Assembly (NCBI GenBank): GCA_905221605.1
Contig: CAJNDS010001535.1
Coordinates: 348,368-412,367, forward strand
Reading direction: 5' to 3'
Origin: Symbiodinium natans
Lineage: Eukaryota; Sar; Dinophyceae; Suessiales; Symbiodiniaceae
Length of the DNA stretch: 64,000 nucleotides
Both the position numbers and the translations under genes were made by a program. Numbering within the stretch: position 1 is the stretch's first letter; every line of letters starts with the position of its first letter. This document shows, piece after piece, positions 29,892 through 40,549 of the stretch. The notes below the pieces were generated by a model. The model saw only the letters and a list, made by a program, of their open reading frames with translations, made no database searches and was not told where the DNA came from.

Positions 29892-30147
29892 GTATCCCTC
29901 AACCCTAAACCCTAAACCCTAAACCCTAAACCCTAAACCCTAAACCCTAAACCCTGAACCCCGAACCATAAACCCTACAACCCTAAACCCTAAACCCCCA
30001 ACCCTAGTGTCGGGGAACCTTGCCGTGTTTTGAAAAAGCTCCCTAAGGCACCTGGGCCAAACCTGCTGAGAATTTTGATTTAGCCCTAAAAGACACCCTA
30101 AGCCTAAGCCCTAACCCCTGAACCCGAACCCTGAAACCCAACGCAAG

Positions 30148-30259
30148 GATCCCCCCAAAAGGGGGCCAAAACGTCTTCCCAGGCCCTCCAGGGACAGCCA
30201 GGCAATGCGGGGCGCCGCCTCCTGGCCGCCCCCTCCTTGGGTGGATCCTTTATGGCAGG
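30148..30259 (+). CDS. candidate exon with GTTTAGGG donor, frame unclear
   Basis: The acceptor is cgcaag, after a CCCTAAA array, and the donor is CAGG|GTTTAGGG. All three frames are open, so coding status rests on position and splice signals. Confidence 0.3.
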
Positions 30260-30531
30260 GTTTAGGGTTTAGGGTTTAGGGTTTAGGGTTTGGTGTTTAG
30301 GGTTTAGGGTTTAGGGTTCAGGGTTTAGGGTTTAGGGCAACCCCAACACAAAATTCCTGGCCTCCAAGCGAATCGGTTAAGCACATTGCTTCTTTTGCCT
30401 GGGGAGCCCAATGCTTCCCTGACCCGGGCTAAACCCTAAACCCTAGACCCTGAACCCTAAACCCTAAACCCTAAACCCTAAACCCTGAACCCTGAACCCT
30501 GAACCCTAAACCCTAAACCCCTGAACTGAAG

Positions 30532-30602
30532 GCGGTCTCCTCCATCTCGGGCGTCATGCATTATGACGGCATCGTGCGCTGCGACTTCCGGCTCCCGCGG
30601 AG
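30532..30602 (+). CDS. candidate exon
   Basis: The acceptor is gaactgaag, after a CCCTAAA array, and the donor GTCTGTTT. It reads AVSSISGVMHYDGIVRCDFR. It is a convincing short exon. Confidence 0.5.
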
Positions 30603-33600
30603 GTCTGTTTATTAGAAGCTGTAGGGGTGTTGATGTTGGTTTGGGGTTTAGGGGTTGGGGTTTAGGGATTAGGGTTCAGGGTTTAGAGTTTAGGGTTTAG
30701 AGTCTAGGGATAGAAATTGCATTCATTAGTTCACGTCTCAGCACGCTGATGCAAGATGGTCGATGACATGCGAGCAGAACGTGACAAGACAAAGTGGTTG
30801 CTGAGCGCTAGGTCAGTCCTCACACCTGTACGCTATTGATGGAATTTTGAAGCCGCGCTGCACGTGTTTCTAGCGTCCTTTTTGCCTCATTGCATGCTCG
30901 CATTTTGCTCGCCCTTAGCTGTTGTCGTACAATCACCTGAAGCACACGTGCCATGCCCTAGCTCAGTTGTAGAGGTGCCTATAGAGACTGTTCGCGTAAC
31001 GTTTGTTCAAGTGGTTGGCAAGTTTAGGCAGGAGTGGGGCAGGGCAAGGCCGATTCGCAAGGTCAGCCTGGACCATGCTCTACGCCAACCGCAGCGCTGC
31101 GATCTGGGACAGTTCGGGCGCCGAGGGGTTTTTGTAGATGCGAAACCACATCCTTGAAGTGCCCAGGAAGCCCCTAGACTGCCCCTAAACGGTAGCCTAA
31201 ATTAGGGAAGGAGGAGCCCTGGTTTGTCTGAGGGCCTTGGGGCTTTTGAAGCCTTTTAGTTCAAAACTAGTCCTGGATTTGCAGAGCCTTGGGGGGGCGA
31301 ATGCAGAGCTCTTCTACTAACAATCCTTAGTGGGGATTACAATAGGAGGTTGCTATAATCCCTAAACCCTAAACCCTAAACCCTAAACCCTAAACCCTAA
31401 ACCCTAAACCCTAAACCCTAAACCCCCAAGAGGGAACATCCCAAGGTGAAGGATCGCTTGATTCTCAGGTCCGTACCCTTGGATCCCTTCGGAGCTCGAG
31501 GCGGACCTGGGTTATGACATGAGTGCAGTTTTAGGGTTTAGGGTTTAGGGTTTAGGGTTTAGGGTTTAGGGTTTAGGGTTTAGGGTTTAGGGTTTAGCTT
31601 AGGGTTTAGGGTTTAGGGTTTAGGGTTTAGGGTTTGGGGTTAGGATTTAGGGTTTACGGTTTAGGGCGGCTTCTCGGGTGTGCATGAGGGGTCTTCGGGT
31701 CGTAAGGTGATGGGGTTTTGGTGTAGGGCTGGCTTTAGGGTTACCCAACCCTCCACCCTCAACCCTCAACCCTCAGCCCTAAGCCCTAAACCCTAAATCC
31801 TAAACCCTAAGCCCTAAACCCTAAACCCTAAACCCTAAACCCTAAACCCTAAACTCTCAGAGCCCGCAGGTGCAGCCGGCATACCACCACCTCTTCTTCC
31901 GTGTCGCCGTCAGCGGCCACCGAACGGCCCGGGGCTGGGCACGTACTACAAACCCTAAACCCTAAACCCTAAACCCTAAACCCTAAACGCTAAACCCTAA
32001 ACCCTAAACGCGAAATCTTAAACCCTAAACCCTAAACCCTAAACCCTAAACCCTAAACCCTAAACCCTAAACCCTAAACCCTAAACCCCATCTGGGTAGC
32101 GCCCTAAGCGTCGTCGTAGTGTAGACATGCCGACGAAGGAGCTTAGAGCTGCCTATCTGAATCTGGGGGTCCGAAGCAGTCCGAAGCCCTCCTAGGCCAT
32201 TGCAAGGCCCCCCCCCCCCCAATCTCAAGAGTCCCTGAGGCCCAAACGAAGCAAAGCTTAAACCCTAAACCCTAAACCCTAAACCCTAAACCCGAAACCC
32301 TGAACCCTAAACCCTCCCGAGCACCTGGAGGCCTGGGCTCAGATGCCCATTGACTTCCTCTGGGCCCTGGCTCCGTCCTATGGTGCGCATTCCCATAAGC
32401 CCCTTAAGTGCCCGAATATGGTTGTATAAGTACAGTCATGAGTACAGTTATAACTGGTTCATAAGCCCCTTAAGTGCCCGAATATGGTTTTATCAGTACA
32501 GTTATAAGGTACAGTTCTAACTGGGTAATGAGTACCATGAAGCCTCCAAGTAAGGGCCATCCTGTAGTAGAATTCGGGGGGGGGGGGGCCAATCTCTTTG
32601 AGTGTGGGCTTGGCTTCGTTGATCTTTGGTTTTGTGTCAGATGGTTGCAACGACTAAGCATCCACTTGGTCTTCAAGTTGGTCGAAGGCTCCAGGTTCAG
32701 GTAACTACATGTAAATACGCGTGGTCATAGCAGGGTTTAACTAGGGTTTAGGGTTTAGGGTTTAGGGATGTTTAGGGCCTAGGGTTTGCAGTTCGCAAGA
32801 GTTGCAACCCTTGCCAGTGGGGATCGTGGGATTGATGCTTGTTTTTTTCTTTTTCTGGGTGCGATCTGCCTTGGAGGTACCTTCAGCAACAGCAGCAACC
32901 TCTCGCTGCCCTTGAGGGCTCCAGCTGCTGAGTTGCAAAGTGTTGGTTTAGGGTTTAGGGTTTAGGGTTTAGGGTTTAGGGTTTAGGGTCAGGGTTTAGT
33001 ACCGGGTTTAGGGTGCAAAGTGGGCAAAGTCCGATTTCTTGGACCCACCGCTGGCATAGTGAGCTATCATCAAGTACCTTTGCAGCTTTAAGAGCGGGGT
33101 GCTTTGTTGGTTGCTGCAACAAGATAGACGGTCAGTTCTCTAAATCATGGTCCCTTTTTGGGTACCCTAAATAAGAGGGGCCACCTTATAATCAGGATCC
33201 CCAAAAGGACCATGATTTAGAGAAGTCACCAGAGAGAAAGATAGAAAGACAAGTGCAAGCGAAGTGGTGCAACCAAAGTGCCACCGAGGCTCCGAGCCCA
33301 CCGAGCTCCGCGACGGATCCGGAGGCGGAAGCTGCAGATTCGTGTCGGCCCCAGTGTTTGAGGCGTGGTTTAGGGTTAAGGGTTAAGGGTTTAGGGTTCA
33401 GGGTAGGTTTTAGGGTTTAGGGTTCAAGGTTCAGGGTTTTAGGGTTTAGGGTTTACGGCTACATGGCCCGTCAGACTTGGGCATCAGGCCCTCGCCCGCT
33501 GTTGTGATGGACACCTGGCAGTTCAAGGAGCTGTTCTCGTGCAGTCGCAGGGAGGGGTTGACGAGTGCTTGGTGTTTGCTAATTCTGTCCGGCTGCGCAG

Positions 33601-35600
33601 GACAAGCTGGTCGCACGGCTTGCGCCTGACTGGGGCTTCACTGAAGACAACGCCACGTCGCAGACTCGGCCTTCCGCAGTCTTCCGGGAGCAGCGTGTCA
33701 CTCTCTGGCAAGATCTGCGGGAGTCAAAGCAGCAAGGCCAGTGGTTTCGCCGACCCGCTACGTGCGCGTTGTCGGCGTCTCCTGGCCGAGGTGCCGACGC
33801 CGAAGTCGGGAGAACCGTGGGACATGGGGGGGCACGTCCTGGGGATCGACTCCGAAGCCTCAAACGCACACTTAACTGTGAGTAAGAGCTGCACCCCTTT
33901 GAGAAGTCGATGCTTTGTTCCCTCCTCCTACGCTTTGTTCCCTCCTCCTACTAGTAGTGGGCAAAGAAAGGGTTGAGGGAGTAGCAGTCCCAGTGCCCCC
34001 GCAGCCCAGAAACCTGCCGTGTGCACTTCCCCTTGATTCTTAGTAGGGAATGAGGGAATGAGGGCCCTATATAGTCCCTTGAAGGGTATATATAGGGCCC
34101 TCATGCCCTCATTCCCTGCTAAGAACCAGCCAGACTTGTGCAGGTCGGTGCCAGCCACCTGTGCACAGCCCTCGGCTTTTCCTTTTAGGGTTCAGGGTTT
34201 AGGGTTTTACTCGCAACTTCCTGTTTCCGGGAGATGAGTCCTGACCACTCGATGTCGTTGCAGCTGCTTCTTGTGACCGCTGTTTGCATGTTCTGACCAA
34301 GGCTCAAAAAGCCTTGAAGCTGGAACCCCTAAACCCTAAACCTAAACCCTAAACCCTAAACCCTAAACCCTAAACCCCAAACCCTAAACCCTAAACCCTA
34401 AACCCTAAACCCTAAACCCTCAACCCTAAACCCTAATCCGTAGAACCCCCCCAAAGTTGGAAAGAACTCAGGTCTGGGCCCGCGAGGCCTTCGAAGTGCC
34501 CGATCACATCCTGGCCGAGGCTGCCTCTATTGACAACCCCCCCCCCCCCCCCCCCCCCCCTTGTGGCGTTCTTTTTGGGGGGGAGGGTTTAGGGTTTAGG
34601 GTTTAGGGTTTAGGGTTTAGGGTTTAGGGTTTAGGGTGCCTTCGGGGGGGTGTTTCTCAGGTTCCTGCTGCGCTGGATGGGGATGACCAAGACGAGGCGC
34701 GCAATCTGCCTCAGCTCCGAAGCATGGCAGGACGATGGCTGTACTTGGGGATGAAGAGAAGACCACGAAGGGGTTTAGGGTTTAGGGTTTAGGGTTTAGG
34801 GTTTAGGGTTTAGGGGAGCAGAGGGCCTGAACGTCCGAAGCACGGACGCCACTACTACATGGCGCCCCCTCTTCCTGCTCCCCGTGCCAGGTGCTGTCCC
34901 AAGTCCGATGCCCCCTGCCGGCGGAAGTACTCGGCGCACCTGGCCTGACCAGTCCCTTGGACGCAGTTTTTTCTTGGTAGCCTTCGGGAGTTTTCTGAGA
35001 ATTCTTGTGGGCTTAAAAGGCTGATCTCTCTCTCTCCCCTTGGCTGAAGTTTGGTGCGCTGGAGGCCGATGCCTTGCGTCCCTCCTGGGGCACTGAGGCA
35101 TCCACCTGGGACTCCGGGATCCTGGGAAGATGGTGCTGCCATCCCTGCGCGCCTCCTGGATCTCTCTTTTTTTAGGGATCTTCAGGGCCAAGTCTCCTTG
35201 CTGTCAGGGAAGGATGAGGAAGGGGCACCAGGGGCGCCCTCATGCACCTGTGCTTGAGGCCACTTCCGCTGTGGAAGCGGCCGCAGTTCTTGGAGGCCTT
35301 TGGGCTGCGCTGCGGGGGTCTTTGAGTGAAGCAGAGACCGGATCGGGCAGATCAGGTTACGCCACGGCGCGTCTCCAGGGCAGGGGGGCAGAGCTTTACC
35401 TTGCCCGCCTCTCAGCCATGAGGATGCTGATTCCTTTTCGGATGATTGGGCAAGTTGTGGCCATGGGTGGCCGTAGTCAGACTCCAAATGATGCCCTCGC
35501 CCACAAAGACCATCCGAGCCGGTTCGATGCAGAATCTATGCACCGTCGGTGCTTGGGTGCTGATGGATCTTGCGAATTGAGTAGTCGCTTGTTTTTGTGA
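30532..35600 (+). CDS. putative multi-exon gene with TPR-like motifs (grouping inferred)
   Basis: A run of + strand exons that may form one gene. Three pieces resemble a tetratricopeptide repeat: LYANRSAAIWDSSGAEG (about 31070-31125), ELRAAYLNLG (32139-32168) and AQKALKLEP (34302-34328), the A helix, linker and B helix end of a TPR. The other exons in the span are entered separately. The terminal exon is 35259-35600. Telomere-like arrays and MITE-like elements fill the introns. TPR proteins act as scaffolds; no specific function can be given. Joining all of these into one transcript is inference, and several junction phases are unresolved. Confidence 0.4.
31308..31445. mobile_element. MITE family A copy interrupted by a CCCTAAA array
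   Basis: The left half CTAACAATCCTTAGTGGGG ... GCTATAATCCC is followed by about 70 bp of CCCTAAA (31358-31427) and then AAGAGGGAACATCCC, the end of the right arm. About 20 bp of the expected right half is missing at the junction. Confidence 0.65.
31469..31527 (+). CDS. candidate exon with GTTTTAGGG donor
   Basis: The acceptor is gattctcag. It reads PYPWIPSELEADLGYDMSA and ends GCA|GTTTTAGGG at the start of a 140-bp TTTAGGG array. Confidence 0.45.
31870..31942 (+). CDS. candidate exon
   Basis: The acceptor is gcccgcag and the donor GTACTACAA. It reads VQPAYHHLFFRVAVSGHRTA. CCCTAAA arrays lie on both sides. Confidence 0.45.
32322..32382 (+). CDS. candidate exon
   Basis: The acceptor is cctcccgag, after a CCCTAAA array, and the donor GTGCGCATT. 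It reads HLEAWAQMPIDFLWALAPSY. Confidence 0.45.
32396..32550. repeat. dispersed repeat, family D
   Basis: AAGCCCCTTAAGTGCCCGAATA occurs twice, separated by GTACAGTTATAAC-type repeats, and the element ends ACCATGAAGCCTCCAAG. The ends match the copy at 8400-8560. Confidence 0.5.
32877..32945 (+). CDS. candidate exon with GTTTAGGG donor
   Basis: The acceptor is tgccttggag. It reads TFSNSSNLSLPLRAPAAELQ and ends GTTG|GTTTAGGG. Confidence 0.4.
33137..33223. mobile_element. palindromic MITE-like element
   Basis: Perfect 17-bp terminal inverted repeats: TCTCTAAATCATGGTCC (33137-33153) and its complement at 33207-33223. The 53-bp middle is non-coding. Confidence 0.65.
33289..33367 (+). CDS. candidate exon with GTTTAGGG donor
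   Basis: The acceptor is gccaccgag. It reads PPSSATDPEAEAADSCRPQC and ends CGTG|GTTTAGGG. Low complexity makes it tentative. Confidence 0.35.
33475..33877 (+). CDS. exon cluster, two or three exons
   Basis: The first piece (33475 to about 33538) reads LGIRPSPAVVMDTWQFKELF. The second, from 33601 after ggctgcgcag, reads DKLVARLAPDWGFTEDNATS. The third ends SGEPWDMGGHVLGIDSEASN at GTGAGTAAG (33878), the strongest consensus donor seen. The internal boundaries are uncertain because two frames are open. Confidence 0.45.
34041..34133. mobile_element. palindromic MITE-like element, family C
   Basis: The arms TTAGTAGGGAATGAGGG and CCCTCATTCCCTGCTAA enclose GGGCCCTATATAG ... TATATAGGGCCC. It is related to 37728-37815. 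Confidence 0.65.
34472..34519 (+). CDS. candidate exon
   Basis: The acceptor is aagaactcag. It reads VWAREAFEVPDHILAE and remains open to ASIDNP. The donor is possibly GC (GAG|GCTGCC). Confidence 0.4.
34534..34560. repeat. C26 homopolymer
   Basis: An uninterrupted run of about 26 cytosines just after the exon at 34472. The length may be affected by sequencing. Confidence 0.8.
34661..34772 (+). CDS. candidate exon with GTTTAGGG donor
   Basis: The acceptor is tgtttctcag. Two frames are open: one reads DDQDEARNLPQLRSMAGRWL, the other FLLRWMGMTKTRRAICLSSE. It ends GAAGG|GTTTAGGG, roughly. Confidence 0.4.
34891..34980 (+). CDS. candidate exon
   Basis: The acceptor is cccgtgccag. It reads VLSQVRCPLPAEVLGAPGLT and on to SPLDAVFSW, then TAG; a GT donor before the stop (GCA|GTTTTTTC) is also possible. 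Confidence 0.45.
   Translation: MLSQVRCPLPAEVLGAPGLTSPLDAVFSW
35050..35131 (+). CDS. candidate exon
   Basis: The acceptor is tggctgaag. It reads FGALEADALRPSWGTEASTW and on to DSGILG. The donor is uncertain. Confidence 0.4.
35259..35600 (+). CDS. terminal exon, 113 aa
   Basis: The acceptor is tgcttgag. It is open for 113 codons to TGA at 35598. It reads AAAVLGGLWAALRGSLSEAE and ARLSAMRMLIPFRMIGQVVA and ends SCELSSRLFL. This is the longest uninterrupted exon in this part of the window. No family is recognised. Confidence 0.5.
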   Translation, partial: ATSAVEAAAVLGGLWAALRGSLSEAETGSGRSGYATARLQGRGAELYLARLSAMRMLIPFRMIGQVVAMGGRSQTPNDALAHKDHPSRFDAESMHRRCLGADGSCELSSRLFL

Positions 35601-35787
35601 GGTGCAGAATCTGTTCGTGTTTGTTCATGTTTGCTGGTTCTTTGTGTGTCTTCTCGGTTCGTATGCTGAAAGCTACTGGCAAAAGGGAACAGCTTGGTGA
35701 AAGACTCAAACTAGCGATCTTGGCGGCTAGCACGTGCATGCTAGACCCAAACAAGTCAGGCACATGCAAGATGTGCACCTGACGATG

Positions 35788-37624
35788 AAATGCTGAAAGG
35801 CATTCGGCCTGTTGCTGAACCATTCGCTGACCAAGTCGCGCATGCAGAGTTGTCTGCGTGCCCTTCATGGGTTGCAGCAGATTGGCAGCATGTCGCATGC
35901 AAGGTGCTCTCTGCACTTTCTCTGATTGAAGCGTTGTGTTGCACTGCCTGCAGAGTCGGGGGCATCGTCGCGTGACTTTGCATTGATACGCTGTTGGATC
36001 TGAAGAAGCCTTCGACGTCCACTTGTGGTGGAGGGATGAGATGCAACTGACCATCAGATGCTGAAAGGCTTGGCCTGTTGTTGAACCACTCTCTGACCAA
36101 GTCGCGCATGGATAGTTCTCTGCGTGTCCTTCATGATTTGCAGCAAATCCGGAAGCATGTCGTATGCAAGGTGCTCTCTGCACTTTGTTTGACTGAAGCG
36201 TTGTGTTGTAGGGCCTGCAGAGTCGGGAGCATCGTCGCATGGCTTTGAGGATGCACAGCTGTGACGACTGAGACCTTGAATGCGGAGCATCTCAACTCTA
36301 TTGATACGCTATTGGATCTGAAGAAGCCTTCGACGTCCACTTGTGGTGGAGGGATGAGATGCAACTGACCATCAAATGCTGAAAGGCCTTTGGCCTGTTG
36401 TTGAACCACTCTCTGACCAAGTCGCGCATGCATGGTTCTCTGCGTGTCCTTCATGATTTGCAGCAAATCCGGAAGCATGTCGTATGCAAGGTGCTCTCTG
36501 CACTTTGTTTGACTGAAGCGTTGTGTTGTAGGGCCTGCAGAGTCGGGAGCATCGTCGCATGGCTTTGAGGATGCACAGCTGTGACGACTGAGACCTTGAA
36601 TGCGGAGCATCTCAACTCTATTGATACGCTATTGGATCTGAAGAAGCCTTCGACGTCCACTTGTGGTGGAGGGATGAGATGCAACTGACCATCAAATGCT
36701 GAAAGGCCTTTGGCCTGTTGTTGAACCACTCTCTGACCAAGTCGCGCATGGATAGTTCTCTGCGTGTCCTTCAGGATTTGCAGCAAATCCGGAAGCATGT
36801 CGTATGCAAGGTGCTCTCTGCACTTTGTTTGACTGAAGCGTTGTGTTGTAGGGCCTGCAGAGTCGGGAGCATCGTCGCATGGCTTTGAGGATGCACAGCT
36901 GTGACGACTGAGACCTTGAATGCGGAGCATCTCAACTCTATTGATACGCTATTGGATCTGAAGAAGCCTTCGACGTCCACTTGTGGTGGAGGGATGAGAT
37001 GCAACTGACCATCAAATGCTGAAAGGCCTTTGGCCTGTTGTTGAACCACTCTCTGACCAAGTCGCGCATGCATGGTTCTCTGCGTGTCCTTCATGATTTG
37101 CAGCAAATCCGGAAGCATGTCGTATGCAAGGTGCTCTCTGCACTTTGTTTGACTGAAGCGTTGTGTTGTAGGGCCTGCAGAGTCGGGAGCATCGTCGCAT
37201 GGCTTTGAGGATGCACAGCTGTGACGACTGAGACCTTGAATGCGGAGCATCTCAACTCTATTGATACGCTATTGGATCTGAAGAAGCCTTCGACGTCCAC
37301 TTGTGGTGGAGGGATGAGATGCAACTGACCATCAAATGCTGAAAGGCCTTTGGCCTGTTGTTGAACCACTCTCTGACCAAGTCGCGCATGCATGGTTCTC
37401 TGCGTGTCCTTCATGATTTGCAGCAAATCCGGAAGCATGTCGTATGCAAGGTGCTCTCTGCACTTTGTTTGACTGAAGCGTTGTGTTGTAGGGCCTGCAG
37501 AGTCGGGAGCATCGTCGCATGGCTTTGAGGATGCACAGCTGTGACGACCGAGACCTTGAATGCGGAGCATCTCAACTCTATTGATACGCTATTGGATCTG
37601 AAGAAGCCTTCGACGTCCACTTGT
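35788..37624. repeat. 320-bp tandem satellite, five units plus partials
   Basis: Units starting ATTGATACGCT lie at 35982, 36300, 36620, 36940 and 37260, with a partial unit at 37580 and a diverged partial at 35788-35981. The units are nearly identical. Period 320 (first unit 318) is not a multiple of 3, so the repeated 159-aa minus-strand frames cannot form one protein repeat array. It has sharp borders and no telomere-like array inside. Confidence 0.93.
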
Positions 37625-37727
37625 TTCTTGTGGAGGGAATTTGTGGAGGGAATTCGCAGGCCTTGTTGAGTTGGATCATGTTGCAGAGGATTGGCATTGC
37701 GTCGTGCGTCGTCTGTCTTACTGTTGG

Positions 37728-37815
37728 TTAGCAGGGAATGAGGCAACTGAGGCCCTATACATGCAATTCAAGGGATTACATAGGGCACCTCATTCCCCAT
37801 TCCCTGCTAACCAAC
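37728..37815. mobile_element. palindromic MITE-like element, family C
   Basis: The arms ACTGTTGGTTAGCAGGGAATG and CATTCCCTGCTAACCAACAG flank GGCCCTATA ... ATAGGGC. It is related to 34041-34133 and lies about 100 bp after the satellite. Confidence 0.65.
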
Positions 37816-37829
37816 AGTAAGTCAAACGC

Positions 37830-38140
37830 CACACCATGGATGGCATTGGCGCGAGCGCTTCTTTCATTGCGGGGAAGCAGCTTCGGATGTTCATGTGCCA
37901 CTGTCGCATCGAAAAATCATGATGGCTTCGCAGTATTTTACTTTACTAATATGTTACTCTGATTGTACTAATACACAATTCTGTGCCTACATTGGCTGTG
38001 TCATTATGAACTATGAACTTTAACGCCGCAACACTGCACAGCTTGGCTTTCTGGCTTTGCCCAGGCGAGCTGCGGGTCTGCCCCCGGCCCTGCATGCAAG
38101 ATGCCTTCTGCATCTGCAGCCGCGGTCCTGGTTTCAGGCG
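37830..38140. other. no supported feature
   Basis: Mixed-composition sequence after the MITE, with short open frames only. A possible tiny exon (ATG at 38101) precedes the TTTAGGG array at 38148. Confidence 0.4.
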
Positions 38141-38749
38141 GAGGAATAGGGTTTAGGGTTTAGGGTTTAGGGTTTAGGGTTTAGGGTTTAGGGTTTAGGG
38201 ACTCCTGGACTCTGAGCTCTGGAGAGCTCTCTGAATGTTTCATGAGGGGGGCCTGTGGAGCCTTGCAAAGGTCCGAAGATCTGCCAATTCCCGTGGAGGC
38301 CGACCATGGTGTCATCGGTGCGACAGAACATCCCAGAAGCATCAGAGCTTTGCCTCACAAGCTTCTGGAATGTTGCCTCCAGGCTTTCGTGACGAGCTCT
38401 TCTGTCGTGTGCCAGTTGCAGGCAGGAGGCATAGATTCTTGAGGGAGCGCACACTGCCAGCTTCCTCCCCTGCCTTAAGCCCTAACACTGGACTGAGCCC
38501 CCCAAAAACCCCAAATCCTTGAACTTCATCCCCAAGAGCCATGAGCCTCCCCTACCTTCAGCCCTAACACTACACAAAACCTCCCCAAAAACCCAAAACC
38601 CTGAACCCTGAACCCTAAACCCTGAACCCTAAACCCTAAACCCTAAACCCTGAACCCTGAACCCTAAACCCTGAACCCTAAACCCTAAACCCTAAACCCT
38701 AAACCCTAAACCCTAAACCCTAAACCGCAAGAGCCATGAGACTTTCCAG

Positions 38750-38813
38750 GGTGTCAGCCATGCCTTGGAGAAGCTGCGTGGAGCCTCTTCGCGGTGCTGG
38801 CCTGTCAAGTCTT
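38750..38813 (+). CDS. candidate exon
   Basis: The acceptor is ctttccag, after a CCCTAAA array, and the donor GTCTTGTTC. It reads VSHALEKLRGASSRCWPVKS. Confidence 0.35.
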
Positions 38814-39076
38814 CGGTCTTGTTCATTTAGGGTTTAGGGTTTAGGGTTTAGGGTTTTCTTATACTCGTTCTCAGGAGGAGTTAGGGAAGTAGATTCCGAC
38901 TATGGCCTTGGCATTCTCTGTCAACCAGGCTTTGGTACCGTAGCGCTGCGTCGGAGTAGGTTAAGGGACGCCCTTCTGCGACAGAGAATCCGAGAGTTCA
39001 GGCTGCTTCGTGCACTTGGCATTTCAAACCCTAAACCCTAAACCCTAAACCCTAAACCCTAAACCCTTCGTGCCAG

Positions 39077-39174
39077 GCAGATGATGGGTCTGTCGGTTTC
39101 CTTTCATGAGAACCTGGAGTGGTCGGTGTTCATGCCTCAGTCGTATGCAGGGGGCCTCCGAAATGTCCTTCTAA
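39077..39174 (+). CDS. candidate exon
   Basis: The acceptor is cgtgccag, after a CCCTAAA array. It reads QMMGLSVSFHENLEWSVFMP and on to QSYAGGLRNVLLS. The possible donor is GTACCC; without it the frame runs to TAA at 39192. Confidence 0.45.
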
Positions 39175-39379
39175 GTACCCTAAACGAGGTATAACGGGGT
39201 TTAGGGTTTAGGGTTTAGGGTTTATAGGTTATACCTTCTTTAAGGCACCTACCCTGCGCATATGTGCCCTGCGAGGCCGGTACCGGATGCTATGCAGGTG
39301 GAAGTCGTGGATGCGTGACCCGTCTCAAATGTTTTGAGGCACCTTCGTTTTAGGGTTTAGGGTTAGGGCACTTGCCACT

Positions 39380-39700
39380 GAGGCCACGCAAAGAGTGCAT
39401 TTTGCTTCCATCATGTACATACCCTCAATCTGACAAACAGCTTTGTGTTTTTGTCTTTTTTCAAAAGTGTCCATGCAGAGGCCAGAGATTGTGGGCTGGT
39501 CACCTTCTGTGGCTGCAAGGGTCTGAGGCCAAGAGAGGTTGATGACTTGGGGCTTCAAATGCTTCACCATGAAAGCTAAGGTTTTAGGAAGTTCAGGGGG
39601 TTGCCTTTCAAATCCCAAGCTGCCTGAATCCCCAGCGAAGCCCGAGGACAACTTGGACTCGAGGTCACAGCTCAAGGCCGGGCGTGCAAAGAAAAGGAGA
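39380..39700 (-). CDS. uncertain minus-strand coding-like block
   Basis: The minus frame reads LESKLSSGFAGDSGSLGFER, HLKPQVINLSWPQTLAATEG and ISGLCMDTFEKRQKHKAVCQ. It is more protein-like than the + frames, yet it is the only minus-strand candidate in a + strand cluster. It may be a fragment carried by an element, or chance. Confidence 0.2.
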
Positions 39701-39721
39701 TGTAAAAAAATATGGGTCTTG

Positions 39722-39965
39722 GTAGGTAGCTGCAATGTGCTAATATGTACATGTGTAGATGTTTGTGCGTGTACTGAAATGTATGTACGTTCGTATGTGA
39801 GTATGGATGTATGTATGTGCATGTCTGTGTGTGTACGCATATGTACATGTACATGTATGCGTATGTGAATGTGTATGTTTGCATGTATATGTTACATTTG
39901 CACATGCATATGGGTGTGTGCGTGTGTTCATGTCCTGCTATGTGCACATATAGGCGCGTGTTAGT
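39722..39965. repeat. (TG/TA)-rich microsatellite
   Basis: Degenerate GTATGTAT/CATGTA repeats of about 240 bp. The His/Thr-rich and Tyr/Val-rich frames across it are artefacts. Confidence 0.8.
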
Positions 39966-40106
39966 CTATCCGTATGTACCGCTTCTAGTTGGGTAAGAGC
40001 GTTTCTGAGAGTCTTACCCAAAACCCTAAACCCTGAACCCTCAACCCTAAACCCTTAACCCTAAACCCTCAACCCTAAACCCTAAACCCTAAACCTTGGG
40101 CGTCAG

Positions 40107-40212
40107 ACTTGGACAAGGAGGCTTTGTGGCCACGTTGCCAGGTGCTAGTGGAGCTGGCTACTCCCGCGGTGCGAACTTCGCCTGGAGCCCTGAATGGCCG
40201 AAGGCCCCCTTT
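40107..40212 (+). CDS. candidate exon with GTTTAGGG donor
   Basis: The acceptor is gggcgtcag, after a CCCTAAA array. It reads LGQGGFVATLPGASGAGYSR and on to GANFAWSPEWPKAPF, ending TTT|GTTTAGGG. It is a clear case of the repeat unit as donor. Confidence 0.5.
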
Positions 40213-40429
40213 GTTTAGGGTTTAGGGTTTAGGGTTCAGGGTTCAGGGTTTAGGGTTTAGGGTTAACTTCATCTGAGCTGCTGCAGAGCCTTGCTAAGGT
40301 ATCTGCACTGGTACTGTGCCTGGAGTCTGATGGAGGCTCGATGGCTTTGCCTGTCTTGGTTATATTGTACACACGTATTATGCAGAAATGTATTCTACAT
40401 ATGTTCAAGTACATAGTAATATGTCTTTT

Positions 40430-40449
40430 TTTACATATGTATATATACA

Positions 40450-40491
<42 letters not shown>

Positions 40492-40500
40492 CAGATATAA
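40430..40500. repeat. (AT)n microsatellite
   Basis: TATATACATATATG units, non-coding, in an intron. Confidence 0.8.
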
Positions 40501-40549
40501 GCCAGCATTCAGTGAGCGTATCTTTTGATGTCTGTCGTGTTGGCACCAG

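Noticed and set aside
36131-37570. Repeated 159-aa minus-strand proteins
   Set aside because: They come from the 320-bp satellite. The period is not divisible by 3 and the frames overlap and stop in each unit.
39672-39947. His/Thr/Tyr-rich ORFs around 39.8 kb
   Set aside because: They are TG/CA/TA microsatellite translations.
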